In this document: in pieces, positions 17,317-26,189 of the stretch | Layout: each line of letters starts with the position of its first letter | Numbering within the stretch: the first letter of the stretch is position 1 | NCBI RefSeq assembly: GCF_024721175.1 | Contig: NZ_CP099399.1 | Coordinates: 4,366,160-4,430,159, forward strand | Origin: Rhizobium sp. Pop5 | GTDB lineage: Bacteria; Pseudomonadota; Alphaproteobacteria; Rhizobiales; Rhizobiaceae | Direction of reading: 5' to 3' | Length of the DNA stretch: 64,000 nucleotides | Notes under the pieces: model-generated | What the model saw: the letters and a program-made list of their open reading frames with translations, nothing else | Databases searched by the model: none | What the model was told of the DNA's origin: nothing | Program-made: the position numbers and the translations under genes

Positions 17317-18117
17317 TCATCCGCACCATGGCCTTGGTGTTGGCGGACATCCGCCAGCACCGCAGACAAACGGCACGGCCAAGCCCTCGGATATAAGCGT
17401 CTGGCCGACATCACGTCCATTAACACGTAAAATGCCGCAGCTCCGACCGTAATTGCATTTGTCAGTCCCTTCTGTGCCTGGCTTGCAAGAGCAAGCAACT
17501 TTGGTCACCGTTGATTTTCCCGATGAAACCAATTCTACCAATCTCATACCTGCTTTGACGCCAAGCGCCCTCTCACGATCGCAAAGCGGTTCGAATTTTT
17601 CGGGCGTATTGAAGCCAACGAGCCGCACGCGGGTACCATCATTCATTTTGATCGTATCGCCATCGGTGATCGAAAAATTCCTTGCCTCAGAAGTTGTTGT
17701 CGACACCGCCGGGAACCAACCGCCGACATAATCTTCAGCGTGTTTAACGACTGTCGCGCTCATCATGACGACCATAACCGCACCGATGATCAGCAATTTC
17801 TGCTCGCTGCGGCTGAGTCCCCAATATCGTGTTCGACGTCGATATCTCCGCCGTTCCGGGACGTTGCTGACAACCAGTCTTAGATCGGCATCGCTCTTGA
17901 GCGCTGTCAGCCGCTTCAGCGTCGACATTTGCTTTTCTGATAGCCGCGTTCGCGTGCCGTAACGATCGATCTTCGACCGCATGTCAACAAGGAAGCCGCG
18001 CTGCCAATCCGTTGGTAGTCCACTCTGGAGGACGTCATCGATGCGGCTGCGGAAATACGCGACCTCAATATCTGTCAGCAAATGTGTAGCCCCCATCAGC
18101 CACACCATACCACGCAT
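17317..18117 (-). CDS. Membrane-anchored thermonuclease-like (SNase) protein
   Basis: The C-terminal half is a staphylococcal nuclease-like domain: FSITDGDTIKMNDGTRVRLVGFNTPE, then CDRERALGVKAG and GRDVGQTLISEGLAVPFVCG, ending CPPTPRPWCG. A hydrophobic segment (KLLIIGAVMVVMMSATVV) precedes it and should place the nuclease outside the membrane. The N-terminal third (TDIEVAYFRSRIDDVL, DMRSKIDRYGTRTRLSEKQM) is a small helical domain often found in such rhizobial proteins. The open frame reaches 18285; I prefer the ATG at 18117, but 18186, 18108 and 18096 are also possible. It likely acts on nucleic acid in the periplasm. Confidence 0.7.
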   Translation of the reverse strand: MRGMVWLMGATHLLTDIEVAYFRSRIDDVLQSGLPTDWQRGFLVDMRSKIDRYGTRTRLSEKQMSTLKRLTALKSDADLRLVVSNVPERRRYRRRTRYWGLSRSEQKLLIIGAVMVVMMSATVVKHAEDYVGGWFPAVSTTTSEARNFSITDGDTIKMNDGTRVRLVGFNTPEKFEPLCDRERALGVKAGMRLVELVSSGKSTVTKVACSCKPGTEGTDKCNYGRSCGILRVNGRDVGQTLISEGLAVPFVCGAGGCPPTPRPWCG

Positions 18118-18224
18118 TCGCCTAATCTCGGGTTGCGTGGATGAGGAAAATTTTAGCGAGTTTTTTTGCCGACCAATCGTGTGCATTTCGCAGCTACCGG
18201 CGCAGGTAGCTCTTCGCGCCGCTG

Positions 18225-18689
18225 TCAGTAACACAGTAACCCTCCTCCCTGGCCGGTGCAGTAGTTTCCGCCTCGGCACGAGCATTCCCCGGAAATCGCT
18301 GGCTGCATTTCCTCTGCTGACCCAAGCAAACCAACGGCACCCATTGTCGCTTCACACGATTTCTTACTTGCGTTCACCGAGCCATCACGACAAATAAAAC
18401 TCGAGCCTTGGCAATGTTCAATGCCGCCTTTTCGGCCACTGCATGGAGTGTTTGCCGAGACGGGCTGATTTGTCGGCACGTTGCTTACCAACAACGAAGC
18501 AGGTCGAACAAACCGACCCTTCAATTCAAGCGGCTCTCTGCGACTGATAGTAAAGCAATGCCCCTGGCCGACGAAGGCCGCAGCTAACAGCTTCAGACGC
18601 GAATTCCGACGCGAGCAACCCAGGCGTTTAATCTTGCGAAAGCAATTTCTGCGATTGAAGTGCGAGGCCAGTAGTCTATACGCGGGCAA
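18225..18689 (-). CDS. Small Cys-rich, probably exported protein next to SNase gene
   Basis: The conserved part is C-terminal: CSGRKGGIEHCQGSSFICRD, GSVNASKKSCEA, later GECSCRGGNYCTGQGGG. This Cys pattern is familiar from small rhizobial proteins encoded beside SNase genes, which supports the reading frame. The frame is open from an ATG at 18689, only 8 bp from the divergent MBL gene start, and the first 30 residues (Arg-rich) do not look like a signal peptide; the real start is probably further in, before KLLAAAFVGQG. Function unknown. Confidence 0.5.
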   Translation of the reverse strand: MPAYRLLASHFNRRNCFRKIKRLGCSRRNSRLKLLAAAFVGQGHCFTISRREPLELKGRFVRPASLLVSNVPTNQPVSANTPCSGRKGGIEHCQGSSFICRDGSVNASKKSCEATMGAVGLLGSAEEMQPAISGECSCRGGNYCTGQGGGLLCY

Positions 18690-18697
18690 GAGGGATT

Positions 18698-19999
18698 ATG
18701 CGTCAGAGAATTCACGAGCGCGTCCAACATCCTGTTGGACAAGGCTTTTTTCATAGCGGTCTTGTGCATGGCGAGGGTGGAACCGTTCGCTACGTCGTGG
18801 ACTGTGGTTCCATGAAAAAATATGAAACTGCAAGGAAGTCGAGAATACGAGCGTATATTAGAGATGTAAAAAAGCATTCACGAAAGTCGCGACTCGACAT
18901 TCTCTTTATAACCCACCTTCACGTCGATCACGTCAGCGGGATTGAGCAGCTTCTTGACGCCCGAAGCGGCCTTCAGGTGGACACTATTGTCATGCCATTG
19001 CTTGACGATATCGACCGGCTGATAGCGTTTGCCCGAAGCTACGCGGAAGACAGAGCCTCTGCGGACACAGAGTTTTATCGTACTTTTGTTACCCAGCCGA
19101 GTTCGGCCTTTTCTCGGTTCAACCCCCGTCAGGTCATATTCTTTCGGGCTGGAGATGGCGACGGAGGCACACCTGGAGGTGCGGATTCACCGCTAGCTCC
19201 GATTGACTATGATTTGCCTGGCGGTCTTAAAACAGAGCGTTCGTGGACGTTTGCTAGACGCGGCGATATCCCCACCTCTTCGGCTGAAAACTTGGAAACC
19301 GTCAACGATGCAGGCTTGGTCGTCCTTCCCGATACAGTTGCGGCAGCCGTTAATTACGAGCACGGTCATTGGCTGCTCGCTCCGTTCGTTGACCCCGGTA
19401 TTTCCCAAGACAGACCGAAGTTTCTCAAGGCACTTGCCGAAGAGAGAGGCCTGTCGGTGCCCAAAATGAAATCATGGCTCAGAGAGCGAGGCAATTTAGA
19501 AGATTTGCTGACAACCGGCACCGCCGATTTGATTGCTGCATATCACTCGTTAACAAGAGATCTGAACGTCACGTCACTCTGCCTCTATTCTGGACCAGCC
19601 CATCCGTTTCCGGCGCACGAGATATGGACTGGGAGAGATGAGGATCACTCAGCAGATTGGGGCTGGGGGTTCGGAAAGAGCGCCTGGATGGGAACGGGCG
19701 ATGCTGCATTAGCTTCACAAGTACGTCGCAAGGCGTTCCTCAAGCATTACGGCCCCCTCCTCAGCAACGTTGGTACATTTACGCTCCCCCATCACGGCTC
19801 TGTCCAAAACTTTCACCCTGAACTGGTGCGACGAATAAAACCCCGCCTATGTGTTGCGGCTGCTGATCGGTATTCGAATTGGTCTCACCCCGGAGCGCAC
19901 GTCGTCCAGTCGGTTTGTTCGCTGGGATCTGCAGTTCACGTGGCCACCTCGGAAATGCCTTCGCGACTCTTCGAATGCGTAGATCGCTGGAAAGTATAG
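18698..19999 (+). CDS. Metallo-beta-lactamase-fold hydrolase, first gene of MBL-RES pair
   Basis: A 433-residue protein. ITHLHVDHVSG (His73, His75, Asp77, His78) is the HxHxDH metal site of the MBL fold, with a preceding Asp in YVVDCGS (residues 33-38). Near residue 364 FTLPHHGSVQNFHPEL is the ComEC-like HHGS motif, followed by AAADRYSNWSHPG. No membrane segments and no RNase J or ComEC extra domains are seen. It ends one base before the start of the RES-domain gene, so the two form an operon. The MBL part may cleave a nucleotide, nucleic acid or ester; the target is unknown. Confidence 0.7.
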   Translation: MRQRIHERVQHPVGQGFFHSGLVHGEGGTVRYVVDCGSMKKYETARKSRIRAYIRDVKKHSRKSRLDILFITHLHVDHVSGIEQLLDARSGLQVDTIVMPLLDDIDRLIAFARSYAEDRASADTEFYRTFVTQPSSAFSRFNPRQVIFFRAGDGDGGTPGGADSPLAPIDYDLPGGLKTERSWTFARRGDIPTSSAENLETVNDAGLVVLPDTVAAAVNYEHGHWLLAPFVDPGISQDRPKFLKALAEERGLSVPKMKSWLRERGNLEDLLTTGTADLIAAYHSLTRDLNVTSLCLYSGPAHPFPAHEIWTGRDEDHSADWGWGFGKSAWMGTGDAALASQVRRKAFLKHYGPLLSNVGTFTLPHHGSVQNFHPELVRRIKPRLCVAAADRYSNWSHPGAHVVQSVCSLGSAVHVATSEMPSRLFECVDRWKV

Positions 20000-20000
20000 C

Positions 20001-21311
20001 ATGACGCTGGTTTGTCCGAAGTGTTTTGGTGATAGGGCGATCAGTCGGCGTATCCAGGAAGTAAGGCCGCAGTATCCCGACGAAAAATGCAGCTTTCACC
20101 CGCGAAACAAGGGAGTACCAATCCGCCTAGTCGCCGCGATGGTCGACGACGTATTCCGATATTTCTACAGCTTTGGAGAATATCCGTATGCCTATTCTGA
20201 ACAGGAGGGAGACAGTCTAGTATTCTGCGTTGGAGACATTACGCAAGCAGAAGACGAGGAAATAGCTCGCGCTCTGGCCGATCAACTCATTGAAGACGAC
20301 GAATATTGGCCCCAGAATGGCGAGCAGTCGTTTTACGCCGACGATCAGAACTACGTCCGCCACGGTTTCAACCGCAATCACCGCAACGATAACCTCTGGC
20401 GAAATTTTCGAGAAAGTGTCGTCTACCAGCAGCGCTTTTTCAATTCTAACGCCAAGGACCTAATTTCGGAGCTGTTCTCCGGTGTCGACGCACAACGAGA
20501 TCACCGAAGGCAGTCTCCAGTTTATGAGATTTCTCCGGGCAGCGACTTGGGTATCTTCTATCGTGCCCGTGTTCTCAGTGATCCGAAAGAGCGCGCCCGC
20601 GCCCGAGAGGAGCCGGCATCGGTTCTGGGGCCTCCACCGAAGCGACTGCGCAAGGCGGGTCGAATGAGTCCCGCAGGCATCGCCTGCTTCTATGGAGCTT
20701 TCGATCTTGAGACCTGCGTTGCAGAGCTTCGCCCTCCAGTCGGCAGCGTCGTGGTCTATGGGAAGTTTGAATTGACTCGACCCATCTGGGTACTCGACAC
20801 GACACGGTTTGAGGCGCCGATGAAACCACAGAGCCTGTTTTCGAAGGACTACCTACGCAAGGTCGAGCAGTGGGCGTTCATGCAGCGGTTTATGGAGGAC
20901 ATTGCTAAGCCGGTGTCCCCAACTGATGAACACCTAGACTATATTCCGACCCAAGCTGTGGCGGAGTACCTCAGGGTTCACCATCAATTCAAACGCGACG
21001 GCCATCAGCGCAAGATAGACGCCATAATTTACAGGTCGGCGCAGCTTCCAGCGAATAGAAACATAGCGATCCTCGGCGAAGCTGCCGAGGTTGGAAACGA
21101 ACCAGGATTACGCCCGAAGCGGCAACGCGAGACTCTGGCGGGGGCAAGCCTTCCAGATTCCATGGAGCTTTTCCTGACCGAAAGCCGGCCAGGACCGCCT
21201 CCCGCAATCCAGGCAATCAAATCGTCGGTAACGTCAATGAGGGTCGAAAGCGCCCGATATCAGACTGAAGATTACTTTGAGATCACTTCCGACGATGTGT
21301 TCCCTTTCTGA
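20001..21311 (+). CDS. RES-domain protein with zinc-finger-like HEPN/RES N-terminus
   Basis: A 436-residue protein. The N-terminus has CPKCFGD and CSFHPRN, a possible zinc site, followed by a helical region (VAAMVDDVFRYFYS) like HEPN/RES N-terminal domains. The RES domain begins near residue 183: FYRARV (Arg), AGRMSPAGIACFYGAFDLET (Tyr) and CVAELRP (Glu), matching the residues used by RES toxins to attack NAD+. No small Xre antitoxin is present; the coupled partner is the MBL protein upstream. NAD+ depletion on infection is a plausible role in this defence-rich island, by inference. Confidence 0.65.
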   Translation: MTLVCPKCFGDRAISRRIQEVRPQYPDEKCSFHPRNKGVPIRLVAAMVDDVFRYFYSFGEYPYAYSEQEGDSLVFCVGDITQAEDEEIARALADQLIEDDEYWPQNGEQSFYADDQNYVRHGFNRNHRNDNLWRNFRESVVYQQRFFNSNAKDLISELFSGVDAQRDHRRQSPVYEISPGSDLGIFYRARVLSDPKERARAREEPASVLGPPPKRLRKAGRMSPAGIACFYGAFDLETCVAELRPPVGSVVVYGKFELTRPIWVLDTTRFEAPMKPQSLFSKDYLRKVEQWAFMQRFMEDIAKPVSPTDEHLDYIPTQAVAEYLRVHHQFKRDGHQRKIDAIIYRSAQLPANRNIAILGEAAEVGNEPGLRPKRQRETLAGASLPDSMELFLTESRPGPPPAIQAIKSSVTSMRVESARYQTEDYFEITSDDVFPF

Positions 21312-21413
21312 AAGCCGATGTGCGGTGGCAAGGGGCCCACTTCGTCCACCATCTGTTCTATCAGACATAGGACGGCTCCAGGCCTCCTGCGATCTCATCG
21401 ATCGCGCCGTACG

Positions 21414-21878
21414 CTAGTCGCGCACCATCAAAAAAGCGGCGACCTTCGCCCCGCAAACGTCCTCGAAAAATCTTCGGGACTTCCTCCAGCCGCAGCGCTC
21501 GTAGAAATGGATCGCAGGAGTGTTGAAAGCTCCAACGATCAACCGTGTGCCACCCGCCATGTAAGCGTTGTGTAACAGACTGAAACCGATCCGATTGCGT
21601 CGAAATTCCTTAGCGACATTGAGAGCGGTGATGCAGTCGTCGATCTGATTGATCACGCCGACAACCTGCCCGTCAACGTCGGCAACCTGCATGCTGTTCA
21701 AAAACAGGCGGAGGTGTTCGCCAACGCAATCTTCTTTCGTGAAGCGTCTCACGATCTTCCGTGAGACTTGCCTTCCGTATGTTTCCATCCAGCACGAGGA
21801 AAGCAGTCGGTGAAGATCGTCGTAGTCTAAGTTATTAGCAGGACGAAAAATACAGTCGAAATTTAGGGGATCGATCAT
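21414..21878 (-). CDS. GNAT-family N-acetyltransferase
   Basis: A 154-residue GNAT protein. The acetyl-CoA loop region reads VAKEFRRNRIGFSLLHNAYM, a relaxed form of the usual R/Q-x-x-G-x-G/A, and the C-terminal strand NTPAIHFYERCGWRKS is typical of the family. Its last 49 codons are repeated as a degraded copy at 17061-17207. Substrate unknown. The 202-bp gap to the next plus-strand gene shows no clear feature. Confidence 0.7.
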   Translation of the reverse strand: MIDPLNFDCIFRPANNLDYDDLHRLLSSCWMETYGRQVSRKIVRRFTKEDCVGEHLRLFLNSMQVADVDGQVVGVINQIDDCITALNVAKEFRRNRIGFSLLHNAYMAGGTRLIVGAFNTPAIHFYERCGWRKSRRFFEDVCGAKVAAFLMVRD

Positions 21879-22080
21879 CTAGGCGCTCCTTGTCGGGAGC
21901 GCGGTCCGTGATCAATGTCGAATATTCAACGACCGCCTATCGGAACGCGAGAGTCCCGGAGGGATGGGATTACGGCAAGGACTGCTATGGCGAGAGCTGC
22001 AGACCGCACTGAATTCCTTCTGAGAGCCATCAAATTTTCGGTAGACTAAAAAGAAACTCGATTCGCTTTAAAGGTGAGCA

Positions 22081-22503
22081 ATGAGTAGCACCGTACGTAT
22101 TGGAGCGCTTCTCGCGTCGGCGATCCTCTTTCTTTCGTTCCTGTATCTAATCTTCATCGGCGCCGACAAAGGCCAGTACATCATGGTCGCTGTTGTTTTC
22201 GTTTTCGCTGTTCTCGCAACAAGGCTCGAAGACATAACGAACCTCACGTTTGGCGCAACGGGCGTACAAGCGGCCCTCGAAAAGAAGTTGAAAGAAGCAG
22301 AAGCGACCGTCGCCCAGTTACAGCGGGTGGCTGAACTATTCGGTCAAATCAGCGTACTTCAAATATCAATGAGCAACCGGTGGGATGGCCTGAGTTCCAG
22401 GGAGAAGCGAGATGCGATCAAGAAGAGGTGGGGCCAACTTGTCAGTCTAGTTAATGAGAATATCCTGCTCTCTCCAAGGCGAGAGGGGTGTCGAAGTGAC
22501 TGA
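22081..22503 (+). CDS. Small membrane protein with coiled coil, partner of the nSTAND protein
   Basis: A 140-residue protein. Two hydrophobic segments (ALLASAILFLSFLYLIFIGA, about residues 9-28, and IMVAVVFVFAVLAT, about 35-48) form a hairpin. A coiled coil follows (about 62-90, ALEKKLKEAEATVAQLQRV), and the rest is soluble and basic. It overlaps the next gene by 8 bp, so the two are translationally coupled. It may be a subunit of a membrane complex with the NTPase; I do not know the family. Confidence 0.6.
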   Translation: MSSTVRIGALLASAILFLSFLYLIFIGADKGQYIMVAVVFVFAVLATRLEDITNLTFGATGVQAALEKKLKEAEATVAQLQRVAELFGQISVLQISMSNRWDGLSSREKRDAIKKRWGQLVSLVNENILLSPRREGCRSD

Positions 22504-25252
22504 CAAGCTCAATCGAGCTTCTGCAAGACGCGGTGGCCCGTTAAGCAGAGCCATTGAAAGTTCGCTCTCGAGGGTTACTTCCAATATTACGGGCGTCGCC
22601 ACTTTGACCGGCGCGGTGTCTGGGTTAGTCGCTGCTTACTACACGCTTCGCGTACAGCTCGGACTTGCTGAACCTTGGCCAGCCCTGATATGCGGCACCT
22701 TCATACTTCTTTTCATCCTGCTTTACGTACTTCCGGAGTGGCGATCTGAGATAAAGATGGATCGCCTGGAAAGGGAAGGTATTAACGGCATCCTCAAGGA
22801 ACCATCCTACTTTCGATTGACGCCGTATCAGGCCGACGATGCAACGGCGTTTAACCGTCCGGACAATGCAGCAGCTTCTGTCCTTAAGTGGATAGAGTCT
22901 ACGTCCCATCCGATTCTTTACTTTTGGGGCCAGTCTGGGTCTGGCAAAAGCTCTCTCTTAAACGCGGCAGTGGTGCCAACCCTACTGAAGGGAGGCTGGG
23001 TTGTTTGCTCATGCCGCCCACATTCCGATTCTCTACAAGCAATCTCTACTGCCCTGCGGCAACAAACTGCGATTTGGCGAAAGCCCCCCGACTATCGCTA
23101 CGACACAGAGAGGATCCTAGATGAAGCTGTAAGCCGAGTGCGACAAAGCGGCAAAGGTCTAATTCTCATTATCGACCAATTCGAAGAAGTTTTTGTTCTA
23201 GGCGACGACAAGGCCAGATCGGCATTGACGAGGGTTCTCGGGGATCTTCAACAAAATCCACGGCCTGGACTGCTGCTGCTTTTGGCGCTCCGAGCGGAGT
23301 ACCTTACCGATGTGATGACTCTCGGACTACCCGGACCCGCGTTGGGCTCCAACGAGAATGCTTACGAGGTACGCCCATTCACACGCGCCGCTGGACAGGA
23401 TTTCATCGAGCACTCCGGCCTACTTCTCGGAGAGGATCTTGTTGAGGAAATTCTAGGCGAAGCTGCGGAAATTGAGGATATGCCGGACCGTGTGCGTCCG
23501 ATAGTCCTGAACCTACTTGGACTGGTGGTGTCTTCCTTTCACGGAGCGCTGCCGAAAGGAGTAAAAGCTGGCCGCCTACTTTCCGGCTACGTTGAGCGGA
23601 GCTTGAAAAACCCGCTCATCAAGGATGTATCACTCCGAGTTCTCCGCCCGCTCGTAACGGACGTCGGCACTAAGCGCACTCTCTCCACGGCCGAACTTTC
23701 AGAGCAGGCGAAGCTTGACCCCAGCGTTGTAAGAGGATGCTTGATTGCTATCGCAAACGACGGCTTAGTTAGGATTCTCAGCGGCAATGAAGAACGGTGG
23801 GAGGTCGCACACGACTTCATTGCGAGACTGATGCAACCAATGTTTCGTGATCGAAGAGACGCCGCTTGGTATTCAGTTCGAACGTGGCTTCCTCTGGCAG
23901 CCCTCACCATATGGTTACTAACATTTATTGTTTTGAGTTTGGTTTATCCCCGGCTGCATGACGATTATATACTTCGTGAGCTCGCGAGCGTCGGCTTGGT
24001 TCCAGGCCCTCCCGCTAAGACAGGGAATACTCTTGTTCAGAACGGGCTTGCGATTCAAGACGAAAAGGCGTTTTGGAATGTTGCCTCCCAAGCGAATTAC
24101 TTAAGCACGCCGGTCGTTTCGCTAACAATTGATGCAAAGCTCACCGGACGTGGAGTGCCCGATTTCCCGAAGCTCAAGAAGTTGGATTTGAACCTTTCGA
24201 CGCTGGAAGATTTTCCTAACCTCCCGAATCTTTTATGGCTTCGGCTTTCAGGGGACAGATTGGAGTCGCTTAAGGGCCTACCATCCTTACCAGCGTTGAG
24301 AAAATTTGAACTCATCGACACTCGGGTGACGAACTTCGTGGGAATGCCCTCGATGCCGGCGCTTCAGGAAATGACCATTGATTTCAACGATATTCGTGGA
24401 GGAGGTTTGAGCTTTGAAGGGATGCCGTTGCTTCCTCAATTGCAGAAACTTCAGGCGCCACAGGCTTTAATCGAAAGCTTTAAAGGCTTGATTTCGCAGC
24501 CGGAGTTAGTGCGACTGGAACTCGGTTCGATCCTTATAGGGGGACCTGGTTTGGATGAGGGCGAGGATGATCATGCGTTGGATTTCGGAGAATTTCCGCC
24601 GTTTCCGAAGCTCGAGGCCCTCAATCTCTACTTGCGGAAGCCGCTTAACCTCGCGAGGCTTTCAAAGCTTTCAGCTCTCAAATCGATCGAATTGCAAGGT
24701 GATAAGATAGTGGGTTTAGAAGGGCTGGCTAGTGCGCCATCACTGAATGAACTTAAGCTATCTGTGAAGGGCTCGTTTCTAGTGAAAGATGTGCCTGCCC
24801 TACCGTCTTTAACGTCTCTTCGTGTGGATGCTGACAAGTTAATTTTCTTCGACATGGCGGATTTTCCGGTTTTGGAAAAGGCGCAGTTCGACGGCATACT
24901 GGCCGACTTGCCAAATATATCTGCAGGCTCGCCGTTGACAGAACTCCGCTTGGTTAGCGGGCGAGAAATAACGTCCTTAGATGATTTTCCGGATTTAAAG
25001 CATCTTTCTAATCTGGATTTGAGATATTTAAAGCTCGGTAAATTGTCCAAGCTCCCTCCACTGGAGAATCTTATGACGATTTATCTTCCTGGCAATAAAC
25101 TTGCAGATTATAGCGGGCTAGAGGGCCACCGAAAGCTCAATCATATCTATGTTTACGAGGACATCGACCCGAAGATTGTTCCGTCAGATGTATATGAGGC
25201 AATACCGCAAACTCTACGCCAGTTCGTTTCGGCAGCAACCTGGCAGGACTAA
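22496..25252 (+). CDS. Membrane-anchored nSTAND NTPase with leucine-rich repeats
   Basis: I start it at the GTG at 22496, which follows GAGAGGGG and overlaps the upstream stop; an ATG at 22454 would add 14 residues. The product is 918 residues. Two N-terminal membrane segments (about 35-80) lead to an nSTAND1 NTPase: Walker A WGQSGSGKSSLLNAAVV near residue 145 and Walker B LILIIDQFEEVF near 222, then a winged-helix region (ELSEQAKLDPSVVRGCLIAI). A third membrane segment (WLPLAALTIWLLTFIVLSLV) lies near residue 465. The rest is about 14 irregular leucine-rich repeats. STAND proteins are sensor-effector switches used in antiphage immunity; the sensor would be the LRR part. Confidence 0.75.
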   Translation: MTDKLNRASARRGGPLSRAIESSLSRVTSNITGVATLTGAVSGLVAAYYTLRVQLGLAEPWPALICGTFILLFILLYVLPEWRSEIKMDRLEREGINGILKEPSYFRLTPYQADDATAFNRPDNAAASVLKWIESTSHPILYFWGQSGSGKSSLLNAAVVPTLLKGGWVVCSCRPHSDSLQAISTALRQQTAIWRKPPDYRYDTERILDEAVSRVRQSGKGLILIIDQFEEVFVLGDDKARSALTRVLGDLQQNPRPGLLLLLALRAEYLTDVMTLGLPGPALGSNENAYEVRPFTRAAGQDFIEHSGLLLGEDLVEEILGEAAEIEDMPDRVRPIVLNLLGLVVSSFHGALPKGVKAGRLLSGYVERSLKNPLIKDVSLRVLRPLVTDVGTKRTLSTAELSEQAKLDPSVVRGCLIAIANDGLVRILSGNEERWEVAHDFIARLMQPMFRDRRDAAWYSVRTWLPLAALTIWLLTFIVLSLVYPRLHDDYILRELASVGLVPGPPAKTGNTLVQNGLAIQDEKAFWNVASQANYLSTPVVSLTIDAKLTGRGVPDFPKLKKLDLNLSTLEDFPNLPNLLWLRLSGDRLESLKGLPSLPALRKFELIDTRVTNFVGMPSMPALQEMTIDFNDIRGGGLSFEGMPLLPQLQKLQAPQALIESFKGLISQPELVRLELGSILIGGPGLDEGEDDHALDFGEFPPFPKLEALNLYLRKPLNLARLSKLSALKSIELQGDKIVGLEGLASAPSLNELKLSVKGSFLVKDVPALPSLTSLRVDADKLIFFDMADFPVLEKAQFDGILADLPNISAGSPLTELRLVSGREITSLDDFPDLKHLSNLDLRYLKLGKLSKLPPLENLMTIYLPGNKLADYSGLEGHRKLNHIYVYEDIDPKIVPSDVYEAIPQTLRQFVSAATWQD

Positions 25253-26153
25253 AGGCGGGCGTGATCGCGGCGAGGAAGTCGTTCCATTCGTCGGTTTGTG
25301 TTCCGGCGTGCAAATTTTGGACGCCGATTGACAGGCTGCGTAGGAATACGCACCTTCTTGCCACTCGATCTATCGGCTCGGTGGGGCACGTAGGTCCCAA
25401 CTACGGAAGCATCTTCGAGCATCTTTTTGATGTATGAACGATGCCAAATCTTCCCCCGACCGAAGACTGGAACGCCTTCGCGATTTAGACTCTCGGCAAT
25501 CGCATGCTGTCCTCGGCCCTCCAGCGTCTGCTCAAAGATGCGGCGTACAATCACTGCCCTGCCAGGTATCAAATCAAAGCCGCTCCGATCCTCTCTAAGC
25601 TTTAGCCAACCGGGTGCCCTAGACGTCAGCGGCTTGGTTTTCGCGTTTGTCCGCTTGTTCTCCCACGCTTGCGCAACCCTTCGACCTTTCTTGGCGCTTT
25701 CCTCATGCGCCCGCATGGCAACCAAAAGTGCGACCATTAGAGCCGTCTGGTCCTCATCAAGGACCTCTTCCGTGTACACCCGCTGGTCATCCAAGGTTAC
25801 AAGCGTTATCCCCGCCTCGCAGATACGCTCAAGAAGCCTTACCGCCTTGCGTGGTTTCTTGCGGCTCAGGCGGTCGAGACTTTCTACGAGGAGATAACTT
25901 CCAGGCTTGATGTCGCCGTGTTCTACAGCCGCGAGAAACTCACCGAGACGACCGGCCTCCTCGTTGGCTCCCAGATATGCCGATACCCCAAGGTCACGGA
26001 AGGTGAGCAGGTCATCAAGATCAAGGCCGTGTCGCTGAGCGTAGGCTTCCGCTGCCGCAGTCTGTCGTCTGAGGCTATCTCCCTTCTCCTGTTCGGGAGT
26101 TGAGAAGCGAACATAGGAGTAGGCTTTGGGGCGGGTCGGGGGGGGTGGTTCAT
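25249..26153 (-). pseudogene. Large serine recombinase remnant beside comM
   Basis: It encodes a catalytic domain (RPKAYSYVRFSTPEQEKGDS, YLLVESLDRLSRKKPRKAV) and part of the recombinase domain (HAIAESLNREGVPVFG, HRSYIKKMLEDASVVGTY). After VRIPTQPVN the frame shifts; NDFLAAITPAF in another frame matches the DYFPAVISRDQF of the intact paralogue at 8067-9794, and then homology stops at the end of the nSTAND gene. The expected zinc ribbon is missing. The natural ATG (26151-26153) is out of frame with the body because of a run of eight C; nine would restore it. It probably inserted the island and then decayed. Confidence 0.8.
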
Positions 26154-26189
26154 GGTGGTGATTCCTAAAACAACGATGGGTCTTTTGTC

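Larger units (their letters stand above)
1..26189. mobile_element. Genomic island inserted in comM (right part only)
   Basis: The first 26 kb are more AT-rich than the DNA that follows and consist of serine recombinases, insertion sequences, defence-like genes and a glycan-type operon. The right boundary lies at about 26185-26195, where the reading frame of comM starts abruptly just before its Walker A motif and is preceded by an in-frame stop (26166-26168). A broken serine recombinase ends next to it, as expected for an integrase beside its attachment site. The left boundary and the comM 5' half are outside the window, so the island's length and the exact crossover are unknown. Integration into comM is known for other islands; the link to this recombinase is inference. 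Confidence 0.7.
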
